From contig DURM01000064.1 in NCBI GenBank assembly GCA_012837335.1, forward strand, positions 62,001 through 126,000: a stretch of DNA of 64,000 nt. The letters run 5' to 3'. This document shows, in pieces, positions 54,350-63,575 of this stretch (position 1 is its first letter; each line of letters opens with the position of its first letter). This stretch comes from Bacillota bacterium. Lineage in GTDB: Bacteria; Bacillota; Limnochordia; Darwinibacteriales; DTU012. Under the pieces are notes generated by a model. It searched no databases. It was not told the DNA's origin and saw only the letters and a program-made list of their open reading frames with translations. The position numbers and the translations under genes were made by a program.

Positions 54350-54380
54350 CCGATAGACAGGCAAGGGGGAGGGATTTGGG

Positions 54381-54998
54381 TTGTTGTACTACTTTCAACA
54401 GCGCCTGCCGATTCTGATCGGTGTTGTGCTCCTGTTTCTAATGGGAATTGCGTTTGGCTCAGCCGCGGTCAATACGCTGTCTCCAGCTCAGATTTCTGAT
54501 TTAAATAACTATCTGAAAGATTTTTATCTCACTCTTCCGCAGGAATTGGCGGCAGTTAACCGGCACACTCTGGCAGCTAAAGCTGCTGCCGACAACATTC
54601 TGAAGCTCAGCGGCTTGATCTGGGTGTTGGGATTGACCATCATCGGGGTGCCTGTGATTCTTGGCCTCATCTTTGTGCGCGGCTTTGTTTTGGGATTTAC
54701 CGTTGGCTTTATGATTTCTGAATTGCATTTAAACGGCGTACTGATGGCTGCTGCCTCGCTGCTTCCCCATAATTTGTTTTTGATTCCCGCTTTAATACTA
54801 GCCGCTACCACAGCTATCTCTTTTGCTGGATCTGCTGTCAAAACTCTCATTGGAACATCACATAAAAGTATTGTTGTGCACTTTTTAGCCACTACGATTA
54901 TCATTCTTTTCAGCAGTGGGCTTTTAGCAGTCGCTTCGCTTGTGGAAATGTACATCACACCCATTTTGATGCAGCTTTCGATGCGCTTGATAGCCTGA
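54381..54998 (+). CDS. spoIIM: SpoIIM, stage II sporulation protein M
   Basis: A 205-residue membrane protein with about five hydrophobic segments. LPILIGVVLLFLMGIAFGSAAVNTLS at the start, VILGLIFVRGFVLGFTVGFMI in the middle and AASLLPHNLFLIPALILAATTAI are typical of SpoIIM. With SpoIID and SpoIIP it degrades septal peptidoglycan for engulfment. Start TTG 54381 with GGGAGGG seven bases ahead. It precedes xerD as in Bacillus. Confidence 0.92.
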   Translation: MLYYFQQRLPILIGVVLLFLMGIAFGSAAVNTLSPAQISDLNNYLKDFYLTLPQELAAVNRHTLAAKAAADNILKLSGLIWVLGLTIIGVPVILGLIFVRGFVLGFTVGFMISELHLNGVLMAAASLLPHNLFLIPALILAATTAISFAGSAVKTLIGTSHKSIVVHFLATTIIILFSSGLLAVASLVEMYITPILMQLSMRLIA

Positions 54999-55013
54999 TC
55001 TGGAGGTGAGAAA

Positions 55014-55931
55014 TTGGAACAAGAATTAAGCTACATCAGCGATTACCTCAATCATCTCTTAATCGAAAGGGGATTGAGTGATAATACGATCGCAGCTTAC
55101 GAAACTGACTTAAACCAGTTTTATACATATCTAAGGGACAGAGACTTATCCCTATTTGAGGTAAGCCCAACCATTGTAATCGATTTCTTAGCAGTAATCG
55201 AAGCGGAACTGCAGGGCAAACCAGCCACTTTGGCTAGGAAGACAGCTGCTCTCAGAGGTTTTTATCAGTACTTGTTGATTGAAGATCTGATCGATGAGAA
55301 TCCACTTAGTGTTTTGGAAGCAGCAAAATCAGAGACCAAGCTTCCCGAATTTCTAACTATCGAAGAAGTGGACAAGCTTTTGAGCGCACCCGATTTGACC
55401 AGTAGAACCGGTTATCGGGACTTAGCAATGCTTGAAGTGCTGTACGGCACTGGCTTAAGGGTAAGTGAACTAATCTGTTTAAATATGGGTGATATCGATC
55501 CCCTTGGTTTTGTTCGGTGTTTTGGTAAAGGAGCCAAGGAACGGATTGTCCCCATCGGCAGCAAGGCCCTTAAAGCTGTGGAACACTATATCCAGCGCTG
55601 CCGCAGTAAATTGGTTAAAGACCGGAGTGAGCAGGCACTGTTTGTTAATGCTAGAGGCAGGCGCATGACCCGCCAAGGCTTTTGGAAAATCCTCAAGCAG
55701 TACGGCAAGAAGTGCGAGATCGAAAAAACGCTCAGCCCCCATGTTCTGCGCCACTCGTTCGCGACTCATTTAATTGCCAATGGAGCGGATCTCCGCTCGG
55801 TACAGCAGATGCTTGGACATGCTGACATTGCCACTACCCAGATCTATACTCATTTAACCCGAGAGCATCTGCGCAGTGTCTATCAAACAACTCATCCCCG
55901 CGCGCAGGTTAGCTCTAATAGAAAGGATTAA
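55014..55931 (+). CDS. xerD: Tyrosine recombinase XerD
   Basis: A 305-residue recombinase. Catalytic residues are R149 ([12 protein letters not shown]), K172 (GKGAKER), H243 and R246 ([13 protein letters not shown]), H269 (MLGHADI) and Y278 (TTQIYTHL). Location between spoIIM and deoB matches ripX/xerD of Bacillus. Start TTG 55014 after GGAGGTGAG. It pairs with XerC at 411-1295; the two are about 55 kb apart. Confidence 0.95.
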   Translation: MEQELSYISDYLNHLLIERGLSDNTIAAYETDLNQFYTYLRDRDLSLFEVSPTIVIDFLAVIEAELQGKPATLARKTAALRGFYQYLLIEDLIDENPLSVLEAAKSETKLPEFLTIEEVDKLLSAPDLTSRTGYRDLAMLEVLYGTGLRVSELICLNMGDIDPLGFVRCFGKGAKERIVPIGSKALKAVEHYIQRCRSKLVKDRSEQALFVNARGRRMTRQGFWKILKQYGKKCEIEKTLSPHVLRHSFATHLIANGADLRSVQQMLGHADIATTQIYTHLTREHLRSVYQTTHPRAQVSSNRKD

Positions 55932-55936
55932 TGCTT

Positions 55937-57103
55937 ATGGCTAGATTTGTTTTGATAGTCCTTGATAGTGTAGGAATTGGCGAGCTTCCTGATGCCTGGA
56001 AGTACAATGACCAGGGCAGTAACACCCTGGCCAATACCGCCGAGGCAGTTGGCGGCCTAGAACTGCCAAATTTGGAGCGATTTGGTTTGGGGAACATTCA
56101 TCCTATTCAAGGTGTAAATCCTCACCAAGAACCGCTGGCAGCTTGGGGTAAAATGGCAGAGCAGTCTCCGGGAAAAGATACTACCACCGGCCACTGGGAA
56201 TTAGCCGGAGTTGTTCTTGAGCATCCATTTCCAACCTATCCTGATGGTTTTCCCGATGACATTATTGACGCCTTTTCCCGAGCGATCGGCAGGCCAATCC
56301 TGGGCAATTATGCCGCTTCCGGTACAGAGATCATTAAGGATTTGGGAGCTGAGCATATGAAGGATGGAGCTCCAATCGTATATACTTCAGCTGACAGCGT
56401 CTTTCAAATCGCTGCCCATGAAAAAATTGTGCCTCTACCGCAGCTTTATGAGTGGTGCCAAATCGCCCGCCAAATATTAGTAGGTGAGCATGGGGTAGGC
56501 AGAGTGATTGCCCGCCCATTTCTTGGTGAACCAGGCAGTTTTTGGCGGACTGAAAACCGCAAAGATTTCAGCTTATCCCCGGTAAAGCCAACCGTTCTTG
56601 ACTACTTAACAGCAAACCAGATTCCCACTACAGCCATAGGCAAAATCAAGGACATTTTTGCAGGAAGAGGAATCCGAAATCATCTTCCGTCCGGGAACAA
56701 TCGGGAAACAGTATCCGCCGTGGTCCATGCCCTGCAGAGCCAAGCATCCGGCTTGATTTTTGCCAACTGTGTGGATTTTGACAGCTTATATGGTCACCGC
56801 AATAATCCCCACGGATATGCCGAAGCCCTGCGGGAGTTTGATAACAACCTGCCGGAAATCCTGGATAATCTTGCGGCTGATGATGTGCTCTGCATCACTG
56901 CAGATCACGGCTGCGATCCCACTACGCCAAGCACGGATCACTCGCGGGAGTACGTGCCTCTTCTGGTCTACGGTTCCCAAGTGCAGCCGGTGGAATTGGG
57001 CATTAGAGCCACCTTTAGTGATATTGCTCAAACCATCTGTGAGTTTTTCGGCCTGCAGCCGATATTTGCGGGCGAGAGTTTTCTTGGCAAACTGTGGAGG
57101 TGA
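55937..57103 (+). CDS. deoB: Phosphopentomutase
   Basis: About 388 residues, alkaline-phosphatase superfamily. [27 protein letters not shown] holds metal ligand D10; [12 protein letters not shown] near 80-91 holds the phosphorylated threonine; [12 protein letters not shown] is the second metal site. It interconverts ribose or deoxyribose 1- and 5-phosphates, working with the phosphorylase encoded next. ATG 55937 is preferred over ATG 55931, which is too close to AAAGGA. Confidence 0.97.
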   Translation: MARFVLIVLDSVGIGELPDAWKYNDQGSNTLANTAEAVGGLELPNLERFGLGNIHPIQGVNPHQEPLAAWGKMAEQSPGKDTTTGHWELAGVVLEHPFPTYPDGFPDDIIDAFSRAIGRPILGNYAASGTEIIKDLGAEHMKDGAPIVYTSADSVFQIAAHEKIVPLPQLYEWCQIARQILVGEHGVGRVIARPFLGEPGSFWRTENRKDFSLSPVKPTVLDYLTANQIPTTAIGKIKDIFAGRGIRNHLPSGNNRETVSAVVHALQSQASGLIFANCVDFDSLYGHRNNPHGYAEALREFDNNLPEILDNLAADDVLCITADHGCDPTTPSTDHSREYVPLLVYGSQVQPVELGIRATFSDIAQTICEFFGLQPIFAGESFLGKLWR

Positions 57104-57108
57104 AAGCG

Positions 57109-58419
57109 ATGAGAGCTTATGATCTGATCTTAAAAAAGCGCAGTGGGGGAGAACTGAGCACCGCTGAAATTAAGTATTTAATCAGCGCGTACAATGCCGG
57201 CGAGATTGCCGACTACCAAATGGCCGCCTTCTGCATGGCAGTTTATTTCCAAGGCATGTCCCATCGAGAAACCGCCGATTTGACTTTGGCTATGGCTCAG
57301 TCTGGAGCGATTAATGATCTGAGCGGTATTGAAGGAAGCGTTATCGACAAGCATTCCACTGGGGGAGTGGGGGATACAACAACCTTAATCGTGGCACCCT
57401 TAGTCGCCAGCTGTGGTGTGCCGATCGCAAAAATGAGCGGCAGAGCACTGGGGCACACCGGCGGCACTATTGATAAGCTGGAAAGCATCCCCGGTTTTAA
57501 GGTTGAGCTGTCCCAGGCTGAGTTTATCCGTCAAGTGAACGAGATTAAAGTCAGCCTCATCAGCCAGACCGAAACAATTGCTCCAGCAGATAAAAAACTC
57601 TATGCTCTCCGGGATGTCACGGCAACAGTTGATTCGCTGCCGCTGATTGCAGCGTCCATCATGAGTAAAAAAATTGCCTCCGGTGCCGATGGATTTGTGT
57701 TAGACGTTAAAACCGGCAGCGGTGCCTTTATGCAGAAATTAGAAGACGCAGTAGAGCTTGCGAAGACAATGGTGGCAATCGGTAAGTTGGCTGGAAAACC
57801 GACCATCGCTCTGGTTACCGATATGGATCAGCCTCTTGGAACTGCCATTGGCAATGCTTTAGAAGTCAAAGAAGCAATCGCTGTCTTATCAGGAAATGGA
57901 GCTTGGGACTTAACTGAACTATGCCTGCGGTTAGGGGCAGAAATGCTGGTTCTGGCCGAGCATTCATCGGATTATCAGGCTGCTTATGACACCCTTTTGG
58001 AAAAGCTGCAGACAAAGGCAGGACTGGAGAAGCTCCGTGAACTGATCGCTAACCAAGGCGGCAATCCCGACGTAATTGACAATCCCTCCCTGCTGCCAGC
58101 TGCCGATTACCAAACGGTGGTAACATCCAGCCAATCCGGCTTCATTAAAAGCATTGATGCGCTGAAACTTGGCAGCTTAGTAATGCAGCTTGGCGCAGGC
58201 CGCATAGATAAAGCCAGCAGCATTGATTACAGTGTCGGCATCGAATTGAAAGTTAAAGCGGGAACCTATGTCGGTATTAATCAGCCTTTAGCAGTTGTTC
58301 ACAGCAGCCAACCACTAAAGAATGAACCTGAAGCAGTAAGGGATTGTTTCGGCTTCAGCCAATCGCCGCCACCGTTTCGCCGCTTGATTTGGCGCAAAAT
58401 AACCGGTGGTGATGTATAA
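57109..58419 (+). CDS. pdp: Pyrimidine-nucleoside phosphorylase
   Basis: About 436 residues. The family signature SGRALGHTGGTIDKLESIPGF is near residues 111-131; KHSTGGVGDTTTL binds phosphate; DGFVLDVKTGSGAFM and VTDMDQPLGTAIGNALEV follow. It splits uridine and thymidine with phosphate, giving sugar 1-phosphate to DeoB. In Bacillus this slot holds pupG (a purine enzyme), while pdp lies elsewhere. ATG 57109 follows GGAGGTGA. Confidence 0.95.
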   Translation: MRAYDLILKKRSGGELSTAEIKYLISAYNAGEIADYQMAAFCMAVYFQGMSHRETADLTLAMAQSGAINDLSGIEGSVIDKHSTGGVGDTTTLIVAPLVASCGVPIAKMSGRALGHTGGTIDKLESIPGFKVELSQAEFIRQVNEIKVSLISQTETIAPADKKLYALRDVTATVDSLPLIAASIMSKKIASGADGFVLDVKTGSGAFMQKLEDAVELAKTMVAIGKLAGKPTIALVTDMDQPLGTAIGNALEVKEAIAVLSGNGAWDLTELCLRLGAEMLVLAEHSSDYQAAYDTLLEKLQTKAGLEKLRELIANQGGNPDVIDNPSLLPAADYQTVVTSSQSGFIKSIDALKLGSLVMQLGAGRIDKASSIDYSVGIELKVKAGTYVGINQPLAVVHSSQPLKNEPEAVRDCFGFSQSPPPFRRLIWRKITGGDV

Positions 58420-58465
58420 TAGAGCGCCAAGCCCCATATGCATTTAAAGAAGGGGGGCGGTGTTC

Positions 58466-59647
58466 ATGCGTCAAATCCGCTGTAAATCTTGGCTTTTAGC
58501 AGCTGTCATCATTATCTGTATGGGAGCGGTGGGATCAGCTGCCGAACTAGACCTGACAGCTAAAGCAGCTCTATTGATGGATGCTGACAGCGGACAGATT
58601 TTTTATGAATTAAACATTGATGAACCGCTGCCAGTCGCCAGCATCTCGAAGCTGATGACTCTAGTGCTGGTTTTGGAAGCACTTAATGACGGAAAAGTAG
58701 CCCTTGCAGATCTGGTTACAACCAGCGAATACGCAGCTTCAATGGGCGGCTCGCAGGTATGGCTTGAACCCGGTGAACAGCTTACACTAGAAGAAATGCT
58801 TTATGCGATTGCTGTCGGCTCAGCAAACGATGCGGCGGTTGCTGCAGCAGAATATCTCGCCGGTTCGGAATCAGCTTTTGCATCTCTGATGAATCAAAGA
58901 GCTCGCGAGCTTGGATTAATCCATAGCGAGTACAGCAATGCCAGCGGCCTGCCGCCAACTCTATTGGGGTTGGGAGGCAGACAGGTCATGAGTGCAAGAG
59001 ACGTGGCTGAGCTGGCCCGCCATGCATTAACAGTGCCGCGATTATTAGAATTTGTCTCAACGTATGAATATACTATGAGGTCAAATTCAACCAAAAAACC
59101 GGTCTTATGGAATAATAATAAACTACTTCGCCGCTACCAAGGGGTTGATGGTTTAAAAACCGGATTTACAACCGAAGCGGGATACTGTATCGCTGCCACA
59201 GCCAAGCGCGACGAGCTGAGGTTGATCGCGGTTGTGCTCGGAAGCAGCAGTGAAGCCAGCCGCGAGAGCGACATTACTAAACTATTGGACTATGGTTTTC
59301 GGGAGTATACAACCCATTTGGTTATACCCAAACAGACTGCTGTCGGAGAGATTATGATTCCGAAAGGTATTCCAGAAAAAGTAAATGTGGTTGTGAGCAG
59401 AGATTTTTATGTTACCGTAAAAAGGGGAGAGCAGGCGCAGATTACTACCGAGGTCAGCATTGATGATTCACTGCCGGTGCCTCTTACCACCGATATTTCG
59501 GTAGGGAAGATTACTGCCTATCTCAAAGATCAGCCTGTGGCTGAGATGGAACTAAAACCTGAGGTAGCCATAGAGAGGGCCAGCATCCCCGATTTGCTAA
59601 TTCGCATTTACCAAAAAATGCTGCTCCTGTTAACTGAAGGAAGCTGA
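58466..59647 (+). CDS. dacF: DacF-type D-alanyl-D-alanine carboxypeptidase
   Basis: About 393 residues with a signal peptide (about 1-25). Penicillin-binding motifs: SISK at 59-62 (catalytic Ser59), SAN at 119-121 and KTG at 231-233 (DGLKTGF), then a beta-rich C-terminal domain with a short helical tail. It trims peptide side chains of peptidoglycan, in Bacillus within the forespore. ATG 58466 is eight bases after AAGGGGGG; GTG 58460 is too near. It lies ahead of spoIIAA as in Bacillus. Confidence 0.94.
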   Translation: MRQIRCKSWLLAAVIIICMGAVGSAAELDLTAKAALLMDADSGQIFYELNIDEPLPVASISKLMTLVLVLEALNDGKVALADLVTTSEYAASMGGSQVWLEPGEQLTLEEMLYAIAVGSANDAAVAAAEYLAGSESAFASLMNQRARELGLIHSEYSNASGLPPTLLGLGGRQVMSARDVAELARHALTVPRLLEFVSTYEYTMRSNSTKKPVLWNNNKLLRRYQGVDGLKTGFTTEAGYCIAATAKRDELRLIAVVLGSSSEASRESDITKLLDYGFREYTTHLVIPKQTAVGEIMIPKGIPEKVNVVVSRDFYVTVKRGEQAQITTEVSIDDSLPVPLTTDISVGKITAYLKDQPVAEMELKPEVAIERASIPDLLIRIYQKMLLLLTEGS

Positions 59648-59663
59648 TGAAGCTTCCTTTTTT
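59639..59663 (+). terminator. Intrinsic terminator at the end of dacF
   Basis: GGAAGCT (59639-59645) pairs with AGCTTCC (59651-59657) around GATGA, followed by TTTTTT. The dacF stop lies inside the hairpin. It separates dacF from the spoIIA genes, so these are probably transcribed from their own promoter at 59675. Confidence 0.88.
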
Positions 59664-59674
59664 CATTTCTGAGC

Positions 59675-59699
59675 AGGAATTATCACATTAAGGATGAAT
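59675..59699 (+). promoter_or_regulatory. Sigma-H promoter for spoIIAA-spoIIAB-sigF
   Basis: AGGAATT (59675-59681), 14 bases, then GAAT (59696-59699; full -10 GATGAAT) matches the sigma-H consensus (RnAGGAwWW, RnnGAAT). The spoIIA operon is transcribed by sigma-H with Spo0A-P in Bacillus subtilis. It lies directly after the dacF terminator and about 55 bases before spoIIAA. I see no clear Spo0A box (TGTCGAA) beside it. Confidence 0.75.
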
Positions 59700-59755
59700 A
59701 AATACAAAATAGTGAACTTTTAAAAAACCGAAACACCAGAGGGGAGGAACAACAA

Positions 59756-60088
59756 TTGCTGTCGGCAGAAACGGTGAACAACGCTCTGATCATTACGCTC
59801 GAGGGCGAACTCGACATGCATACCGCGCCGCCTTTTAAGCAGTACATCGACAACCAGTTAGCTACAAACCAGGTGATCAAGGATTTGGTGCTGCGCATGG
59901 ATAAAATAAAGTTTATCGACAGCTCTGGATTGGGAGTGATTTTAGGCCGGTATAAGCAGATTCAAAAGCGCGGCGGTAGATTGATTTTTGTTGCCTGCAG
60001 CCCTCATGTCCACCGCATCCTCAAACTTTCGGGCATGCAGAAGATTGCTTACTTTACTGATTCGGTAAAAGAAGCACTATCTTTATAA
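59756..60088 (+). CDS. spoIIAA: SpoIIAA, anti-anti-sigma factor
   Basis: A 110-residue STAS protein. FIDSSGLGVILGRYKQI (about 53-69) holds the phosphorylated serine, probably Ser57. When not phosphorylated it binds SpoIIAB and frees sigma-F in the forespore. Start TTG 59756 after GGGGAGG. It is the first gene of the three-gene spoIIA operon. Confidence 0.96.
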   Translation: MLSAETVNNALIITLEGELDMHTAPPFKQYIDNQLATNQVIKDLVLRMDKIKFIDSSGLGVILGRYKQIQKRGGRLIFVACSPHVHRILKLSGMQKIAYFTDSVKEALSL

Positions 60089-60104
60089 CGGGGAGGAGTA
60101 AGAA

Positions 60105-60536
60105 ATGGAGGTCAAAAACTGGATTAGAATCGAGTTTCCGAGTGAATCAGTAAATGTGATGTTTGCTCGGACAGCAATTGCCTTGTTCGCATCCCAATTA
60201 GATTTGACGTTAGAAGAAATCGAAGATATTAAAGTTGCGGTTTCAGAAGCAGTCTCCAACTGCGTAATTCATGCCTACCGCAAAAGTTACGGCAATATAG
60301 TTTTGGCAGCGCAGTTCTCTGAAAATGAGCTGAGAGTAACGGTTGAAGATTTTGGCTGCGGTATCCCCGATATTACTAAAGCATCGGAAGCAAGCTACAC
60401 AACCATACCGGAAGAAAGAATGGGACTGGGTTTGGTATTTATCCATGAACTGATGGATCATGTTGTAATCGAGTCCGAAGTTGATCAAGGCACCAAAGTA
60501 ATGATGACCAAAAAAATTCCGGAAAATAGAGGCTAG
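60105..60536 (+). CDS. spoIIAB: SpoIIAB, anti-sigma-F factor and serine kinase
   Basis: A 143-residue GHKL kinase. N box VAVSEAVSNCVIHAY, G1 box VEDFGCGIPDI and G2 box ERMGLGLVFIHELMD form the ATP site. It holds sigma-F inactive and phosphorylates SpoIIAA. It begins 16 bases after spoIIAA with GGGGAGG. Confidence 0.96.
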   Translation: MEVKNWIRIEFPSESVNVMFARTAIALFASQLDLTLEEIEDIKVAVSEAVSNCVIHAYRKSYGNIVLAAQFSENELRVTVEDFGCGIPDITKASEASYTTIPEERMGLGLVFIHELMDHVVIESEVDQGTKVMMTKKIPENRG

Positions 60537-60541
60537 GTTCG

Positions 60542-61282
60542 ATGGATTTCGGTGGCTATCCGCTTTTGTCCAGTGACGAAACACGAGTTCTGCTTGAGAC
60601 AGCGAAATTAGGGGATAATGAAGCTAGGCAGCGATTAATTGAATGCAATCTGCGCCTAGTCCGCAGTATTGTCGCTCGCTTTGCAAACCGCGGCGTCGAG
60701 ATGGATGATTTGTTTCAGATTGGATGTATAGGGCTGGTTAAAGCAATCGATGATTTTGATCTCAGTTTTGATGTTAAGTTTTCCACATACGCTGTGCCAA
60801 AAATTATTGGCGAAGTTAAGCGCTATATCCGCGAGTCATCGCCATTAAAAGTATCCCGCTCTCTGAGGGAACTAGCGGCCAAGGCACTGACTGCTAAAGA
60901 AGAGTTAAGCAGAAAATTGGGGAGAGACCCAGTGATCAGCGAAATTGCAGCAGAAATTGGAGCAGCCAAGGAAGATTTGATTGCAGCTTTAGAAGCGGCA
61001 GCTCCGGTGCTTTCACTTCAGCAGGTGGTTCATGAAGATGAAGGCGATCCAATCCTCCTAGAAGACCAGGTCGCTGTTGAGCCGGAAGTATCCGGATTAT
61101 ACCTAAAAGATGCTGTGCGGCGGTTAGATGAAACTGAGCGCCGTCTGCTGCTGCTCCGCTACATTGCCGAGAAAAGCCAGATGGAGGTGGCTGCCGATAT
61201 CGGCATTTCGCAAGCTCAGGTATCAAGAATTGAGAAAAGGATACTCCAGCAGCTTCGCAGTCAACTACAGGCGAAAGGATGA
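60542..61282 (+). CDS. sigF: RNA polymerase sigma-F, early forespore sigma factor
   Basis: A 246-residue sigma-70 factor. Region 2: LIECNLRLVRSIVARFANRG, MDDLFQIGCIGLVKAIDDFD and FSTYAVPKIIGEVKRYIRES; region 4: LDETERRLLLLRYIAEKSQMEVAADIGISQAQVSRIEKRIL. The GEVKRYIR pattern and operon position after spoIIAB set it as SigF rather than SigG or SigB. It starts five bases after spoIIAB. Confidence 0.96.
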   Translation: MDFGGYPLLSSDETRVLLETAKLGDNEARQRLIECNLRLVRSIVARFANRGVEMDDLFQIGCIGLVKAIDDFDLSFDVKFSTYAVPKIIGEVKRYIRESSPLKVSRSLRELAAKALTAKEELSRKLGRDPVISEIAAEIGAAKEDLIAALEAAAPVLSLQQVVHEDEGDPILLEDQVAVEPEVSGLYLKDAVRRLDETERRLLLLRYIAEKSQMEVAADIGISQAQVSRIEKRILQQLRSQLQAKG

Positions 61283-61288
61283 GCATAA

Positions 61289-62107
61289 GTGCCAGCAGAT
61301 CTACACCTACACACAACAGCTTCCGATGGAAGCTGGGCTCCTGTCCAAGTAATCACCAAAGCAATAGAGCTGGGGTTATCAGCAATTGCAATTACCGACC
61401 ATGATACGATTGATGGTATTGCTTCAGTAGACCGCAGTCGCTTCCCGCAGCTGGACATATTTACCGGTATTGAGTTCAGCACCGAGTACCAGGGCAGCGA
61501 AGTGCATATCCTCGGTTATGGAATTAATCTAGACAACACTGAGCTCCTGCAGATTCTTAAACAGCTAGAAGCAGAGCGCTGGGAGCGAGCCTATGCCATG
61601 GTGGAGAAGCTTAATCAGCTCGGCTGTTTTATCGACTTTGAGCAGGTACAGAAACTTGCCGGTACCGGAGTGATCGGCCGGGTGCATCTAGCACAAGCTC
61701 TGATGGAATCAGGATACACTGCAAGTATTCAGGAAAGCTTCCGCAGATTTCTGGCCTTTGGAGCTCCTGCCTATGTTTCCCGCAAAAAATTGAGCTGCGG
61801 ACAAGCTGTAGAGCTGATCCGCGCAGCCGGAGGCGCGGCGGTGCTGGCACATCCGGGGCTGATTAGGAACCGTGACGTGGTGTTAGATGTGATCGGCATC
61901 GGTATAGACGGCTTAGAGGTAATCCATTCCAACCACAATTCCGACCAGGTCCGGGAGTTTTCTCAAATCGCTGAGCGGTTTAATTTATTATCGACCGGCG
62001 GATCCGACTGCCACGGTCCCAAAGGCAAGGACGAAGTGCTGATCGGCCGCTGTTTGATTCCAAATCAGTGGGTGGAAAGCTTAAGGGCCCATCTGTCAAA
62101 ATCATGA
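61289..62107 (+). CDS. PHP-domain phosphoesterase (RNase AM/TrpH-like)
   Basis: A 272-residue PHP enzyme. ADLHLHTTASDGSWAP (HxH), AITDHDTIDG, FTGIEFSTEYQGSEVHILGYG, VLAHPGLIRN and GGSDCHGPKG supply the metal ligands for a trinuclear centre. The family includes RNase AM (YciV), which degrades short RNAs and 3',5'-bisphosphates. It follows sigF by six bases, which places it in the spoIIA transcript, though that need not mean a sporulation role. Start GTG 61289. Confidence 0.88.
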   Translation: MPADLHLHTTASDGSWAPVQVITKAIELGLSAIAITDHDTIDGIASVDRSRFPQLDIFTGIEFSTEYQGSEVHILGYGINLDNTELLQILKQLEAERWERAYAMVEKLNQLGCFIDFEQVQKLAGTGVIGRVHLAQALMESGYTASIQESFRRFLAFGAPAYVSRKKLSCGQAVELIRAAGGAAVLAHPGLIRNRDVVLDVIGIGIDGLEVIHSNHNSDQVREFSQIAERFNLLSTGGSDCHGPKGKDEVLIGRCLIPNQWVESLRAHLSKS

Positions 62108-62225
62108 TTTATTCCCGCTTTTTACTTAAAGGTTAACATTCGGCGGGCAGCGAATAGAGCTAACATACACCAAACCATCCGAAATAGTTATTCAACCAAT
62201 TTTCATAAAAGGAGTGGGGGGTTTC

Positions 62226-62768
62226 ATGGAGCTTTATGGCGAAAAAGTTATGCTGCGGCCGATTCAACCGGCGGATTATCAGCGCATTATCAGCTGGAGC
62301 AATAATGATGAAATAGAGTATTTCAGCGATGGCAGTTATCCTAAAACAGTGCAGGAGTGCGAAGCTTGGGTAAAACGAACCGAAAGCAACCGGTATCAGA
62401 TCAGATTTGGCATCATTCTTAACGGTATAATTATCGGTGATATCGAACTGGATCAGATTACCTGGCGCAGCGGGGATGCGGAACTGCGAGTGCGCATTGG
62501 TGAAAAAAATCTGTGGGATCGGGGTTATGGTACCGACGCGGTAACCGTTTTATTAAAACACGGCTTTAATCACTTAAATCTATCCCGCATTTATCTGAAA
62601 GTTTATAGCGATAATCTTCGGGCAATAAGATGCTATCATAAGGCAGGCTTTAAAAAAGAAGGCCGTTTAACCCGGGGAAGTGGAGCTGAGCAGAGGGAGA
62701 TATATCTGATGCGGGTTCGTAAAACCGAATATGAGCGGAGACAGGCTCGGCTCAGCAGCGCAGGCTGA
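62226..62768 (+). CDS. GNAT family N-acetyltransferase (RimJ/RimL-like)
   Basis: About 180 residues. VMLRPIQPADYQRIISW opens the fold; LRVRIGEKNLWDRGYGTDAVTVLL carries the acetyl-CoA motif A (RGYGT); YSDNLRAIRCYHKAGFKKEG is motif B. The target, a ribosomal protein, amine or drug, cannot be told. ATG 62226 lies eleven bases after AAAAGGAG. The gap 62108-62225 shows no gene or clear promoter. Confidence 0.85.
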   Translation: MELYGEKVMLRPIQPADYQRIISWSNNDEIEYFSDGSYPKTVQECEAWVKRTESNRYQIRFGIILNGIIIGDIELDQITWRSGDAELRVRIGEKNLWDRGYGTDAVTVLLKHGFNHLNLSRIYLKVYSDNLRAIRCYHKAGFKKEGRLTRGSGAEQREIYLMRVRKTEYERRQARLSSAG

Positions 62769-62776
62769 CTTTTAGA

Positions 62777-62806
62777 AACAAGCTGTTTAAGCGCAGCTTG
62801 TTTTTT
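62777..62806 (+). terminator. Intrinsic terminator after the GNAT gene
   Basis: AACAAGCTG (62777-62785) and CAGCTTGTT (62794-62802) form a perfect 9-base stem around TTTAAGCG, ending in a T-tract. The rest of the gap up to 62951 has a weak TTGTGG (62870) / AATAAT (62892) promoter-like pair and a TGTCGAA at 62900-62906 that equals a Spo0A box core. Confidence 0.88.
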
Positions 62807-62951
62807 CTTTCCTGCCGACAATAACTGCATGTCCACGTCGAAAACTGTATTTGTGACCACAGAGGATTTTGTGGGATGTACAAGGATTTAGAATAATTAT
62901 GTCGAACAGGTTTAATGTTACCTTTGTAGATGAACAATGGAGGGATAGTGA

Positions 62952-63575
62952 ATGGTAAACATCATTATCAGTGGCGGTCCTGTCATGATTCCTCTGCTGC
63001 TCTGTTCGGTAGTAGCAGTAGCCGTAGGACTCGAGAGATTGTGGTATTTGTTGAGATCAAGAGTTGACACAGAAGATTTAATGGAAGATATTGAACTGGC
63101 ATTGGGACAGGGCAAGGTCTTGGAAGCGATGCAGTTAGCCAGGAAATCGCGGGGACCAGTAGCTGCTATCCTTTCCGCTGGCATTGCGTTTTATGATCGT
63201 GATAAAGCGGAGATCAAAGAGCGCATGCACGAAATTGGCAACGCTGAAATCTACAAAATGGAAAAACGGATGAACATCCTCAATGTGATTATCAGTATTG
63301 CTCCTATGCTTGGTTTGTTAGGTACTGTAACCGGAGTTATCGATGCGTTTAACGTCATGGGAGCTATGCAGGGCATTCATCAACCGAGCGACTTAAGTTC
63401 TGGTATCGCAGAAGCTTTGATTACAACTGCAGCCGGACTGATTATAGCAGTTCCAACTATGGCAGTAACCGCTTATTTAAACAGCATTATTGAACGCAAC
63501 ATCGCGGAAATGTCGAGATGTTCCACCCAGCTGCTTGATATCTTAGGTGTCAGAGGTGACGATAATGGAGTTTAA
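62952..63575 (+). CDS. MotA/TolQ/ExbB proton channel family protein
   Basis: A 207-residue protein with three membrane segments (about 8-30, 110-135, 150-175). MIPLLLCSVVAVAVGLERLWYL at the start, NVIISIAPMLGLLGTVTGVIDAFNVMG and ALITTAAGLIIAVPTMAVTAYLN are ExbB/TolQ blocks. It uses the proton gradient to drive an outer-membrane or cell-envelope process with the ExbD-like partner encoded next. Start ATG 62952 with GGAGGG ahead. Uncommon in single-membrane Bacillota. Confidence 0.9.
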   Translation: MVNIIISGGPVMIPLLLCSVVAVAVGLERLWYLLRSRVDTEDLMEDIELALGQGKVLEAMQLARKSRGPVAAILSAGIAFYDRDKAEIKERMHEIGNAEIYKMEKRMNILNVIISIAPMLGLLGTVTGVIDAFNVMGAMQGIHQPSDLSSGIAEALITTAAGLIIAVPTMAVTAYLNSIIERNIAEMSRCSTQLLDILGVRGDDNGV

